A stretch of 64,000 nucleotides of DNA from Raineyella antarctica. Its GTDB lineage: Bacteria; Actinomycetota; Actinomycetes; Propionibacteriales; Propionibacteriaceae. The notes below the pieces were generated by a model, which saw only the letters and a list, made by a program, of their open reading frames with translations, was not told the DNA's origin and did no database searches. The stretch covers positions 1-64,000 of the forward strand of contig NZ_FMYF01000005.1 of the NCBI RefSeq assembly GCF_900092135.1. The letters run 5' to 3'. Shown here in pieces: positions 27,044 through 34,477 of the stretch (positions within the stretch are counted from its first letter, which is position 1; each line of letters begins with the position of its first letter). A program made the translations under genes and the position numbers.

Positions 27044-27760
27044 ATGAAGCGCACACGTCTCGTCGCGGGGATCGCCGCCGCCGCTCTGGGTCTGGGCATC
27101 GCCGGGCCGGCCCTGGACCGGGCCTTCGCCGCCCCGCCGACGAACCAGCCGTGGACCCAGGCCAGCGCGTCCGCGCTCCCGACCTCCCCGCTGTCCGAGG
27201 CCGAGAAGGCCACGCTGCTCCGGATGGCCGACGAGGAGCGGATGGCCCGCGACCTCTACACGAAGATCGCCGAGAAGTACCCCGAGGCCACCCAGTTCAG
27301 CAAGGTCGCCAAGAGCGAACAGATGCACTACGACCGGGTCCTCGCACTCCTCGACACCTACCACCTCACCAAGCCGTCCGACACGCCAGGCACGTACGCC
27401 GACGCCGAGGTGCAGAAGCTGTACAACGCCTGGTGGGAGCAGGCCCAGAAGTCGCAGGACGAGGCCTACAAGGTCGGCGTCGACCTGGAGAAGGCAGACG
27501 TCGCCGATCTCGAGGCGGCCGTCAAGCAGTCCGACAACGCGGACCTCGACCAGGTCTACGGCCGGCTGCTGACCGCCTCCCAGCGCCACGAACAGGCCTT
27601 CAGCGCCGGGCCCGGCGGCGCCACCGCGCTGGGGACCGGACAGGGCCGGATGAACGGCCAGGGCCAGGGCGGCATGAACGGCCAGGGCGGCATGAACGGC
27701 CAGGGCCGGGGCGGCATGAACGGCCAGGGTGCCCACGACGGCAGCTGCCTGCAGAACTGA
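27044..27760 (+). CDS. Secreted DUF2202 protein with Met/Gly/Gln repeat tail
   Basis: A 238-residue exported protein. The signal peptide (MKRTRLVAGIAAAALGLGIA, cleavage near RAFA-AP) is followed by a four-helix, ferritin-like DUF2202 domain (about 50-190), with conserved acidic/His positions in LLRMADEERMARDLYTKI, SEQMHYDRVLALLD and SQRHEQAFSAG. The C-terminus is a tandem GGMNGQG repeat, ending in HDGSCLQN with a single Cys. A metal-binding or redox role is suggested by the fold and the methionine-rich tail, not shown. ATG has AGGAGG at ideal spacing. It faces a convergent OmpR-type two-component system, and an 11-bp direct repeat upstream suggests control by it. Confidence 0.88.
   Translation: MKRTRLVAGIAAAALGLGIAGPALDRAFAAPPTNQPWTQASASALPTSPLSEAEKATLLRMADEERMARDLYTKIAEKYPEATQFSKVAKSEQMHYDRVLALLDTYHLTKPSDTPGTYADAEVQKLYNAWWEQAQKSQDEAYKVGVDLEKADVADLEAAVKQSDNADLDQVYGRLLTASQRHEQAFSAGPGGATALGTGQGRMNGQGQGGMNGQGGMNGQGRGGMNGQGAHDGSCLQN
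27643..27730 (+). repeat. 18-nt tandem repeats encoding GGMNGQG
   Basis: About four copies of the GGCATGAACGGCCAGGGC unit, with small insertions (CAGGGC, CGGGGC), at the 3' end of the DUF2202 gene. They are prone to copy-number change between strains. Confidence 0.8.
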
Positions 27761-27761
27761 C

Positions 27762-27800
27762 ACCTGGTGACAGGACCTGGTGACAGGACCTGGTGACAGA
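27762..27800 (+). repeat. Three tandem 13-nt repeats ACCTGGTGACAGG after the DUF2202 stop
   Basis: Exact period 13, two perfect copies and one with a final A, directly between the stop codon and the terminator hairpin. Noncoding. Confidence 0.85.
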
Positions 27801-27803
27801 AAG

Positions 27804-27833
27804 GGGCCGGTCCGCGGAGCCGCGGACCGGCCC
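27804..27833. terminator. Bidirectional terminator hairpin
   Basis: A 13-14 bp perfect GC-rich stem (GGGCCGGTCCGCGG arm) with a very short loop, between the convergent DUF2202 and histidine kinase genes. On the minus strand it is followed by TTTCTGT. Confidence 0.8.
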
Positions 27834-27864
27834 TGCCGCGCCCGCCCGCGTCAGGCCGTCCCCG

Positions 27865-28980
27865 TCAGGCCGTCGGGAGGACGAGCCGGAACGTGGCTCC
27901 CCCGCCGAGTCCGGGCGACGCCGCGGTCACCTCGCCACCGTGCGCCCTGGCGATGCTGCGGGAGATGGTCAGGCCGATTCCGGAACCCGACCGAGCACGA
28001 CGCGTGGCCCGCGGGTCGGGCACCCGGTAGAACCGTTCGAAGATCCGCTCGAGCTCCTCGGGCGCGATACCCTGCCCGGTGTCCTCGACGGCCACGACGG
28101 CCCGTCCCGCGTCGGCCCCGACGCGTACGGTGACGCGGCCCGCCCCCGAGCAGGCGCGCAGCGCGTTGCCGAGCAGGTTCGTCACTACCTGCCGGATCCG
28201 GTCGTGGTCGGCCACCACCCGCACGGTCGGAGCGGGTTCGAGGACCAGGGCGACCCCCTCGTCGTCGAACTGCGGCCGCAGCCGCTCCACCGTGTCCGCG
28301 ACGAGCCCGGTCAGGTCCAGGGGCGCGGGGCGCAGCTCGAGGCGGCCCTCCTCCGCCCGGGACAGGGCCGAGAGGTCCTCCGCCAGGCGACGGAGGACCC
28401 GGGTCTCGGCCCCGAGGGCGGCCAGTCGCTCGGGATCGGGGGCGAAGATCCCGTCGATCATGCCCTCCACGTAGCCGTCGATGACGGTCAGCGGCGTACG
28501 CATCTCGTGCGCGACCTCACCGATCAGGCGGGTCCGCCGCCGCTCGGACTCCTGGATCGCCCCGCCGAGGCTGTTCACGTCGATGGCCAGCGCGGCGAGC
28601 TCCACCTCGCGCGGCACTTCGGCTCGCGTGCCGTAGTCACCGCGGGCCAGCGCCCGGGTGGTCGCCCGGACGCGGTCCAGGGGACGCAGCAGCCGACGCA
28701 CCATCACCCAGGCCAGTCCGGCGGCCACGAGCACCGCCGCGGCCAGACCGATCGCGAGGGAACGGTTGATGGCGGCGTCGAAGGCGGCGAGCAGTGCCTG
28801 GCCGCGCCCGGCGTTCCCCGTCCCGGGACCGGGACCCATCGGTCCGGCAGCACCGGTGACACCCGCCCGGTAGGCGAAATCGGCCGGGGCGAGCAGGCGG
28901 ACGAGGACCAGGGTCACCGAGGCCCCGACCACGGCGACGGTCAGGTGGGACAGCAGGAGCCGCGTGCTGAGGCGACTCAC
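27865..28980 (-). CDS. Sensor histidine kinase (HAMP, HisKA, HATPase_c)
   Basis: A 371-residue orthodox kinase. TM1 (LLLSHLTVAVVGASVTLVLV), a short extracytoplasmic loop of about 45 residues with a Gly/Pro-rich stretch (AGPMGPGPGTG), TM2, HAMP, then the dimerisation/phosphorylation box GEVAHEMRTPLTVIDGY and HATPase_c with DHDRIRQVVTNLLGNAL, VEDTGQGIAPEE and GSGIGLTISR. GTG 28980 overlaps the regulator stop (GTGA), so it is chosen over ATG 28998. Its partner is the OmpR-type regulator upstream. The two genes converge on the DUF2202 gene, the likely target. Confidence 0.93.
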   Translation of the reverse strand: MSRLSTRLLLSHLTVAVVGASVTLVLVRLLAPADFAYRAGVTGAAGPMGPGPGTGNAGRGQALLAAFDAAINRSLAIGLAAAVLVAAGLAWVMVRRLLRPLDRVRATTRALARGDYGTRAEVPREVELAALAIDVNSLGGAIQESERRRTRLIGEVAHEMRTPLTVIDGYVEGMIDGIFAPDPERLAALGAETRVLRRLAEDLSALSRAEEGRLELRPAPLDLTGLVADTVERLRPQFDDEGVALVLEPAPTVRVVADHDRIRQVVTNLLGNALRACSGAGRVTVRVGADAGRAVVAVEDTGQGIAPEELERIFERFYRVPDPRATRRARSGSGIGLTISRSIARAHGGEVTAASPGLGGGATFRLVLPTA

Positions 28981-29666
28981 CGGGAACCCGCCCGGCACTT
29001 GTACCCCACCCCGCGCACAGTGGCGAGGAACCGTGGCGCCGACGGGTCGTCCGCCAGGGCTGCGCGGATCGTCCGGACGTGGACGTCGACGATGCGCTCG
29101 TCACCGAAGAAGTCCCCGCCCCAGACTCGTTCGAGGAGTTGGCGGCGGGAGAAGACCCGCCCCGGAGCCTCGCACAACGCGGCCAGCAGGTCGAAGTCGA
29201 GGGCCGACAACTCGACCGGCCGCTCGTCCACCCGGACCTCCCGGGTGAGGCGGTCCACCACGAGGCCGTCGCACTCCAGCCGGTCCGGGTTCGGGGCCGT
29301 CCGGCGTCCCCGGCGCAGCACGGCGTCGACCCGGGCCACCACCTCCCGGGGGCTGAAAGGTTTGGTGATGTAGTCGTCGGCCCCCAGCCGTAGGCCGACG
29401 AGCCGGTCGACCTCCTCCGCCCGGGCGGTGACGAGCAGGACGTACGCCTCGCAGGCCGCCTCGATCTGCTGCATCACCTCCAGGCCGTCCCGGTCGGGCA
29501 GCCCGAGGTCGAGCAGGACGACGTCCGGGTGGGCGTGGCGTACGGACTCCACCGCGCCCGCGCCGTCCGGGGCCTCTGCCACCTCGTACCCGGAAGCCTC
29601 GAGGTATCCACGCAGGACATCACGAATAGCGGCCTCGTCGTCGACCACCAGCACCCGGGCACCCAT
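28977..29666 (-). CDS. OmpR/PhoP-family response regulator
   Basis: A 229-residue regulator. Receiver domain with VVDDEAAIRDVL, phospho-acceptor Asp in VVLLDLGLPDRDG, Thr in LLVTARAE and Lys in DDYITKPFSPREV. The winged helix (about 130-225) shows RQLLERVWGGDFFGDERIVD and TVRGVGYKCRAG. ATG 29666 is preferred over GTG 29672 because GAGGAG sits 6-8 nt upstream. Operon with the kinase downstream by a 4-nt overlap. It is a candidate binder of the direct repeat at 26956-26973. Confidence 0.94.
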   Translation of the reverse strand: MGARVLVVDDEAAIRDVLRGYLEASGYEVAEAPDGAGAVESVRHAHPDVVLLDLGLPDRDGLEVMQQIEAACEAYVLLVTARAEEVDRLVGLRLGADDYITKPFSPREVVARVDAVLRRGRRTAPNPDRLECDGLVVDRLTREVRVDERPVELSALDFDLLAALCEAPGRVFSRRQLLERVWGGDFFGDERIVDVHVRTIRAALADDPSAPRFLATVRGVGYKCRAGSR

Positions 29667-29741
29667 CCCCACTCCTCACGTCGGCGGCTCCAGTATCCCA
29701 GGCGATGCCCGGCCGGGTATCGCGTCGGGGAGAATGTCCCC

Positions 29742-30245
29742 ATGGCCAAGAGAACGAGACGGGCCCATGAGCCGGCCGGTACGCCGGCACTCCTGGCGGT
29801 CGAGCGTGCCGGCGTCGACCATCGGTTGCACGAGCACGCCACCGACGTGCACGCCGAGGGAGAGATCGGCCCGGAGTCGGCCCGCCAGCTGGGGGTCAGT
29901 CCGGACCGCGTCTTCAAGACCCTGGTCGCCGACTGCGGTGGCCGGCTGGTGGTCGCGGTCGTCCCGGTGAGCCACCACCTGGACCTGAAGGCCCTGGCCC
30001 GGGCGATGGGCGCCAAGAAGGCACAGATGGCCGATCCGGCGGTCGCCGAGCGCTCCAGCGGCTACGTCGTCGGCGGGATCTCGCCGTTGGGCCAGCGCAC
30101 CACGCTGCCGACGGTGGTCGACGACTCGGCCCTGGACCACGAGACGATCTTCGTCTCGGCCGGGAAGCGCTCACTCAAGCTCGAGATCGCCCCGGCCGAC
30201 CTGGTCGAGCTCTGCGCCGCCGTCGTCGCGCCGATCCGTACGTAG
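29742..30245 (+). CDS. ybaK: Cys-tRNA(Pro)/Cys-tRNA(Cys) deacylase YbaK/EbsC
   Basis: A 167-residue trans-editing protein of the prolyl-tRNA editing domain family, which clears mischarged Cys-tRNA-Pro. Conserved segments: GVSPDRVFKTLVADCGG with the catalytic-site lysine, ARAMGAKKAQMADPAVAERSSGYVVGGISPLG and the C-terminal IFVSAGKRSLKLEIAPADL. Full length. ATG start with GGGGAG upstream. Its 3' end overlaps the convergent membrane-protein gene by 75 nt, so there is no terminator between them. Confidence 0.93.
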   Translation: MAKRTRRAHEPAGTPALLAVERAGVDHRLHEHATDVHAEGEIGPESARQLGVSPDRVFKTLVADCGGRLVVAVVPVSHHLDLKALARAMGAKKAQMADPAVAERSSGYVVGGISPLGQRTTLPTVVDDSALDHETIFVSAGKRSLKLEIAPADLVELCAAVVAPIRT

Positions 30246-30737
30246 CCCCGACCGGCGGGCCGTGCCGTCCGGATCGGGGCTGAAGGCGCTCCACAGCAGC
30301 ACCGGGAGCATCGCCAGGAACGGCCAGACCAGCACGGCCACCGGCGTCCCGAGGGCCAGGTCGATCGGCACCACGTCACCGGGGGAGGCCGCGGCGATCC
30401 GGTCCGAGACCGGCGTGCCTCCGAGGACCCCGGCCGCCCAGGCGGCCAGCCCGGCCAGCAGTGGTCCGGCGACCGCCCAGGCCACGATCCACCGGCCCTG
30501 GCGCCGGAGCACCAGGACGGCCAGCAGGCCGAGCAGCAGGCCCCCGAGGATCCCGACCAGGCAGTATGCCGCGGTCGCCTCGAAGACCCGGGTCAGGGCG
30601 TACTCGCTGAGCACCGCCTTGCCGTCGGGCTGCACGGTGTAGCCGGGCAGCACCGTGGTCGTCCGCCACACCAGCCCGCCCAGTGCCCCGGTCGCCAGGG
30701 AGCCCAGCAGGTACAGGCCCGGGGCGAGCATCCTCAT
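30171..30737 (-). CDS. Hypothetical four-TM membrane protein downstream of dnaE
   Basis: A 188-residue protein with four clear hydrophobic segments (LAPGLYLLGSLATGALGGLV; YCLVGILGGLLLGLLAVLVL; WIVAWAVAGPLLAGLAAWAA; PVAVLVWPFLAMLPVLLW) and a charged cytoplasmic tail. I do not recognise the family with certainty. ATG 30737 overlaps the dnaE stop as ATGA, so translational coupling is likely. The last 75 nt overlap the 3' end of the convergent ybaK gene, which may make its tail (TDRRDDGGAELDQVGRG) non-conserved. Confidence 0.75.
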   Translation of the reverse strand: MRMLAPGLYLLGSLATGALGGLVWRTTTVLPGYTVQPDGKAVLSEYALTRVFEATAAYCLVGILGGLLLGLLAVLVLRRQGRWIVAWAVAGPLLAGLAAWAAGVLGGTPVSDRIAAASPGDVVPIDLALGTPVAVLVWPFLAMLPVLLWSAFSPDPDGTARRSGLRTDRRDDGGAELDQVGRGDLELE

Positions 30738-33700
30738 CCGGCGGCGCTGACGTTGGCGGGCCCGAGCAGTGCCTTCAGGTCGGCCATCAGGGGCGGGGAT
30801 GCGTCGACCCGCAGCCCCGGCTGGACCCGCCAGACGCTGGTCCCCTTGCCGCCCTTGAGCCGGACCCGGACCTCCGTGGCGCCCGGGTGGGCGGCCAGCA
30901 CGTCCCGCAGCTGCTCGATCCTGGGCTGGGTGCAGCTGACCGACGGGATGGTGATGATCACCGGACCGTGCGCGTCCTCGCTGATGTTGGGCAGCAGGAC
31001 CTCGCGGGCGAAGATCGAGACCGCCTCCTCCTCGCGGCGCAGGGTGCCCTTGACCTGGACGATGGTGTCCGGGGCGAGGATCGGGGCGACCAGTTGGTAG
31101 ACCTTGTTGAAGCACTTGACCTCGATCGAGCCGCCGAGGTCCTCCACGTAGATCACCGCCCACAGGTCGCCGCGCTTGTTCTGCTTGCGGACCACCTGGG
31201 TGATCATCCCGGCCACGGTGATCGTCTCCCCGTCGCGGGGCCCGTCCTCGTCGAGCAACTGCTCGACCCCGCAGTCGGAGAGCCGGGCCAGTACCGGCTC
31301 CATGCCCTGCAGCGGGTGGTCGGAGACGTAGAGGCCGAGCATCTCGCGCTCGAAGGCGAGCTTGGTGCGCTTGTCCCACTCGGGCACGTCGGGGACCACC
31401 ACCGTGGTCGGGTCGTCCTCGGCCTCGACGACGCCGAACAGGTCGTCCTGTCCGTTCGCCTCGTTGCGCTTGCGGCCGGTGATCTTGTCGATCGCCTCCT
31501 CGAAGCACTCCATCAGCGCCCGGCGGTGGTGGCCGAGGGAGTCGAAGGCCCCGGCCTTGACCAGCGACTCGATCAGCCGCTTGTTGCAGACCGCCAGCGG
31601 CTGGTGGTCCAGGAAGTCGTTGAAGGAGGTGGCGTGGCCGTGCTCCTCGCGCGTCGCGAGGATCTCGTCGACGACGTGCTCGCCGACGTTGCGGATCGCG
31701 GTCAGGCCGAAGCGGATCGACTCCCCGACCGGGGTGAAGTGCGAGGCCGACTCGTTCACGTCGGGCGGCAGCACCTCGATGCCCATCCGGCGGCACTCGC
31801 CGAGGTAGACGGCCATCTTGTCCTTGTCGTCCTTGACCGACTGGAGCAGCGCCGCCATGTACTCGACCGGGAAGTTCGCCTTCAGGTACGCGGTCCAGTA
31901 CGAGACCAGCCCGTACGCCGCCGAGTGCGCCTTGTTGAAGGCGTAGTTGGAGAACGGCAGCAGGATGTCCCAGAGCGTCTTCACCGCCTCGGCGGAGTAG
32001 CCGCGCTCGAGCATGCCGCCCTCGAAGGTCTCGTACTGGGCGTCCAACTCCTTCTTCTTCTTCTTGCCCATCGCCCGGCGCAGCATGTCGGCACCACCGA
32101 GGGTGTAGCCGGCCAGCTTCTGGGCGATGGCCATGACCTGCTCCTGGTAGACGATCAGGCCGTACGTCTCGCCCAGGATCTCCGACAGCGGCTCGGCCAG
32201 CTCCGGGTGGATCGGCTCGACCGGCTCCTTGCCGGTCTTGCGCCGGGCGTACTTGTTGTGCGAGTCGGCGCCCATCGGGCCGGGGCGGTAGAGCGCACCG
32301 ACGGCGGAGATGTCGTCGAAGCAGTCCGGCTGCATCGAGCGCAGCAGCGCCCGCATCGGGCCACCGTCCAGCTGGAAGACGCCGAGGGTGTCACCGGCCT
32401 GCAGCAGCTCGAAGGTCGCCGGGTCGTCCAGGGTGAGGTCCTCCAGCACGACCTCCTGGCCCTTGTTCAGCTGGATGTTCTCCAACGCATCGGCCAGGAT
32501 CGTCAGGTTGCGCAACCCGAGGAAGTCCATCTTGATCAGGCCCAGGGCCTCGCAGCTCGGGTAGTCGAACTGGGTGATAATCTGGCCGTCCTGCTCGCGC
32601 TTCATCAGCGGGACGACGTCCATGATGGGCTCCGAGGACATGATCATGCCGCAGGCGTGCACGCCCCACTGCCGCTTCAGGCCCTCCAGGCCCATCGCGG
32701 TGTCGACCACCTCGCGGACCTCGGGCTCGGTGTCGTAGAGCGCGCGGAACTCCTGGCCCTCCAGGTAGCGGTCGTGGCTCTCGTCGAACAACTTCTGCAG
32801 CGGGACGTCCTTGCCCATCACCGGGTCAGGCATCGCCTTGGTGATCTGGTCACCCAGCGAGTACGGCTTGCCGAGCACGCGGCCGGCGTCCTTGACCGCC
32901 TGCTTGGCCTTGATGGTGCCGTACGTGACGATCGCGCTGACCTTGTCCGCGCCGTACTTGTCGGTCACGTACTGGATCACCTCCCCGCGGCGGCGATCAT
33001 CGAAGTCGATGTCGAAGTCGGGCATCGAGATGCGCTCGGGGTTGAGGAACCGTTCGAAGATCAGGCCGTGCTCGATCGGGTCGAGCTCGGTGATGTGCAG
33101 CGCGTACGCGCACATCGACCCGGCGCCCGAGCCACGGCCCGGACCGACCTTGATGCCCTGGGCCTTGGCCCACTTGATGTAGTCCGAGACGACCAGGAAG
33201 TAGCCGGGGAAGCCCATCTGCAGGATCACGCCGGTCTCGTAGTCGGCGCGGTCGCGGACCTCTGCGGAGTACCCGTTCGGGTAGCGGTCAGCCAGGCCGC
33301 GGTTGACCTCCTTGACGAACCAGGTCTCCTCGGTCTCCCCCGCCGGCACCTCGAACTGCGGCATGTACTTGCCGATCGCGTTGTCGAACGTGATCTCGCA
33401 GCGCTCGGCGATCGCCAGGGTGTTGTCACAGGCCTCGGGGATCTCGTGGAACAGCTCGCGCATCTCCCGGGCCGACTTGAGGTAGTAGCCGTCGCCGTTG
33501 AAGCGGAACCGGTTGGTGTCGGCCAGGTGCGCGCCCGCCGAGACGCACAGCAGCGCGTCGTGCGCGTGCGAGTCCTCCTTGGACACGTAGTGCGAGTCGT
33601 TGGTGACGACCAGCGGCAGGGACAGCTCCTTGCTGATGTCGCGCAGCCCCTGGCGGACCCGGGTCTCGATGTCGAGGCCGTGGTCCATCACCTCGACGAA

Positions 33701-34264
33701 GAAGTTGTCCTTGCCGAAGATGTCGCGGAACTCGGCGGCCGAGGCCAGCGCGTTCTCGTACTGGCCCAGCCGCAGGTAGGTCTGCACCTCCCCCGAGGGG
33801 CAGCCGGTGGTGGCGATCAGCCCCTTGGCGTAGCGGTGCAGCAGCTCGCGGTCGATCCGCGGCTTGTAGAAGAAGCCCTCGATCGAGGCGTACGACTCCA
33901 GCTTGAACAGGTTGTGCATGCCCTCGGTGGTCTCCGACCACAGGGTCATGTGGGTGTAGGCGCCCTTGGCGGAGACGTCGTCGCCGGTGCCGTCGCCCCA
34001 CTGCACCCGCTTGCGCTCCGAGCGGTGCGTCTTGGGGGTCATGTACGTCTCGCAGCCGATGATCGGCTTCACCTCGAAGTTCTGGGCGGTCTTCCAGAAC
34101 TCGTAGGCGCCGAACATGTTGCCGTGGTCGGTGACGGCGATCGCCGGCATGCCGAGCTCCTCGGCCCTGCGGAACATGTCCGGGAGCCGGGCTGCGCCGT
34201 CCAGCATGGAGAACTCCGAGTGGACGTGCAGGTGGACGAACGAGTCTTCGACGGAACCGGCCAT
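30734..34264 (-). CDS. dnaE1: DNA polymerase III alpha subunit, main replicase
   Basis: C-family replicative polymerase, 1176 residues. The N-terminal PHP domain has an intact-looking metal motif (FVHLHVHSEFSMLDG), consistent with proofreading PHP domains known in actinobacterial DnaE1. Catalytic palm acidic residues lie in PGRGSGAGSMCAYAL...MPDFDIDFDDRRRGEVI (about 370-420); fingers and beta-binding parts follow; OB-fold GMITQVVRKQNKRGDLW near residue 1020. The C-terminal tail ends LLGPANVSAAG. ATG start with GGAGGTGG-type site upstream. A TACTCT box at 34337-34342 is a possible -10. No dnaE2 features. Confidence 0.97.
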   Translation of the reverse strand: MAGSVEDSFVHLHVHSEFSMLDGAARLPDMFRRAEELGMPAIAVTDHGNMFGAYEFWKTAQNFEVKPIIGCETYMTPKTHRSERKRVQWGDGTGDDVSAKGAYTHMTLWSETTEGMHNLFKLESYASIEGFFYKPRIDRELLHRYAKGLIATTGCPSGEVQTYLRLGQYENALASAAEFRDIFGKDNFFVEVMDHGLDIETRVRQGLRDISKELSLPLVVTNDSHYVSKEDSHAHDALLCVSAGAHLADTNRFRFNGDGYYLKSAREMRELFHEIPEACDNTLAIAERCEITFDNAIGKYMPQFEVPAGETEETWFVKEVNRGLADRYPNGYSAEVRDRADYETGVILQMGFPGYFLVVSDYIKWAKAQGIKVGPGRGSGAGSMCAYALHITELDPIEHGLIFERFLNPERISMPDFDIDFDDRRRGEVIQYVTDKYGADKVSAIVTYGTIKAKQAVKDAGRVLGKPYSLGDQITKAMPDPVMGKDVPLQKLFDESHDRYLEGQEFRALYDTEPEVREVVDTAMGLEGLKRQWGVHACGMIMSSEPIMDVVPLMKREQDGQIITQFDYPSCEALGLIKMDFLGLRNLTILADALENIQLNKGQEVVLEDLTLDDPATFELLQAGDTLGVFQLDGGPMRALLRSMQPDCFDDISAVGALYRPGPMGADSHNKYARRKTGKEPVEPIHPELAEPLSEILGETYGLIVYQEQVMAIAQKLAGYTLGGADMLRRAMGKKKKKELDAQYETFEGGMLERGYSAEAVKTLWDILLPFSNYAFNKAHSAAYGLVSYWTAYLKANFPVEYMAALLQSVKDDKDKMAVYLGECRRMGIEVLPPDVNESASHFTPVGESIRFGLTAIRNVGEHVVDEILATREEHGHATSFNDFLDHQPLAVCNKRLIESLVKAGAFDSLGHHRRALMECFEEAIDKITGRKRNEANGQDDLFGVVEAEDDPTTVVVPDVPEWDKRTKLAFEREMLGLYVSDHPLQGMEPVLARLSDCGVEQLLDEDGPRDGETITVAGMITQVVRKQNKRGDLWAVIYVEDLGGSIEVKCFNKVYQLVAPILAPDTIVQVKGTLRREEEAVSIFAREVLLPNISEDAHGPVIITIPSVSCTQPRIEQLRDVLAAHPGATEVRVRLKGGKGTSVWRVQPGLRVDASPPLMADLKALLGPANVSAAG

Positions 34265-34439
34265 GGGGCGGCTGCCACCTCCTGGAGTGGGGAACTCGGT
34301 GTGCGCGGACCTCGCGCGGCGGGACGAGCAGGGACCAGAGTAGCCCGGCCCGGACGGACCCGCCGGGGACGAGCCGAAGCCCCCTGGGAGGGCGGCCCGA
34401 GCGCGGCCCCGATCGGGCGGGTCGGCGGTGCCGGGCGGC

Positions 34440-34445
34440 TAGACT
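34440..34445 (+). promoter_or_regulatory. -10 box TAGACT of the CYTH-CHAD gene
   Basis: TAGACT gives a predicted leader of about 26 nt that includes the AAGGAG ribosome binding site before GTG 34478. Confidence 0.45.
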
Positions 34446-34477
34446 GGGGCGACCCACAAGATCTCCAAGGAGCTGTC

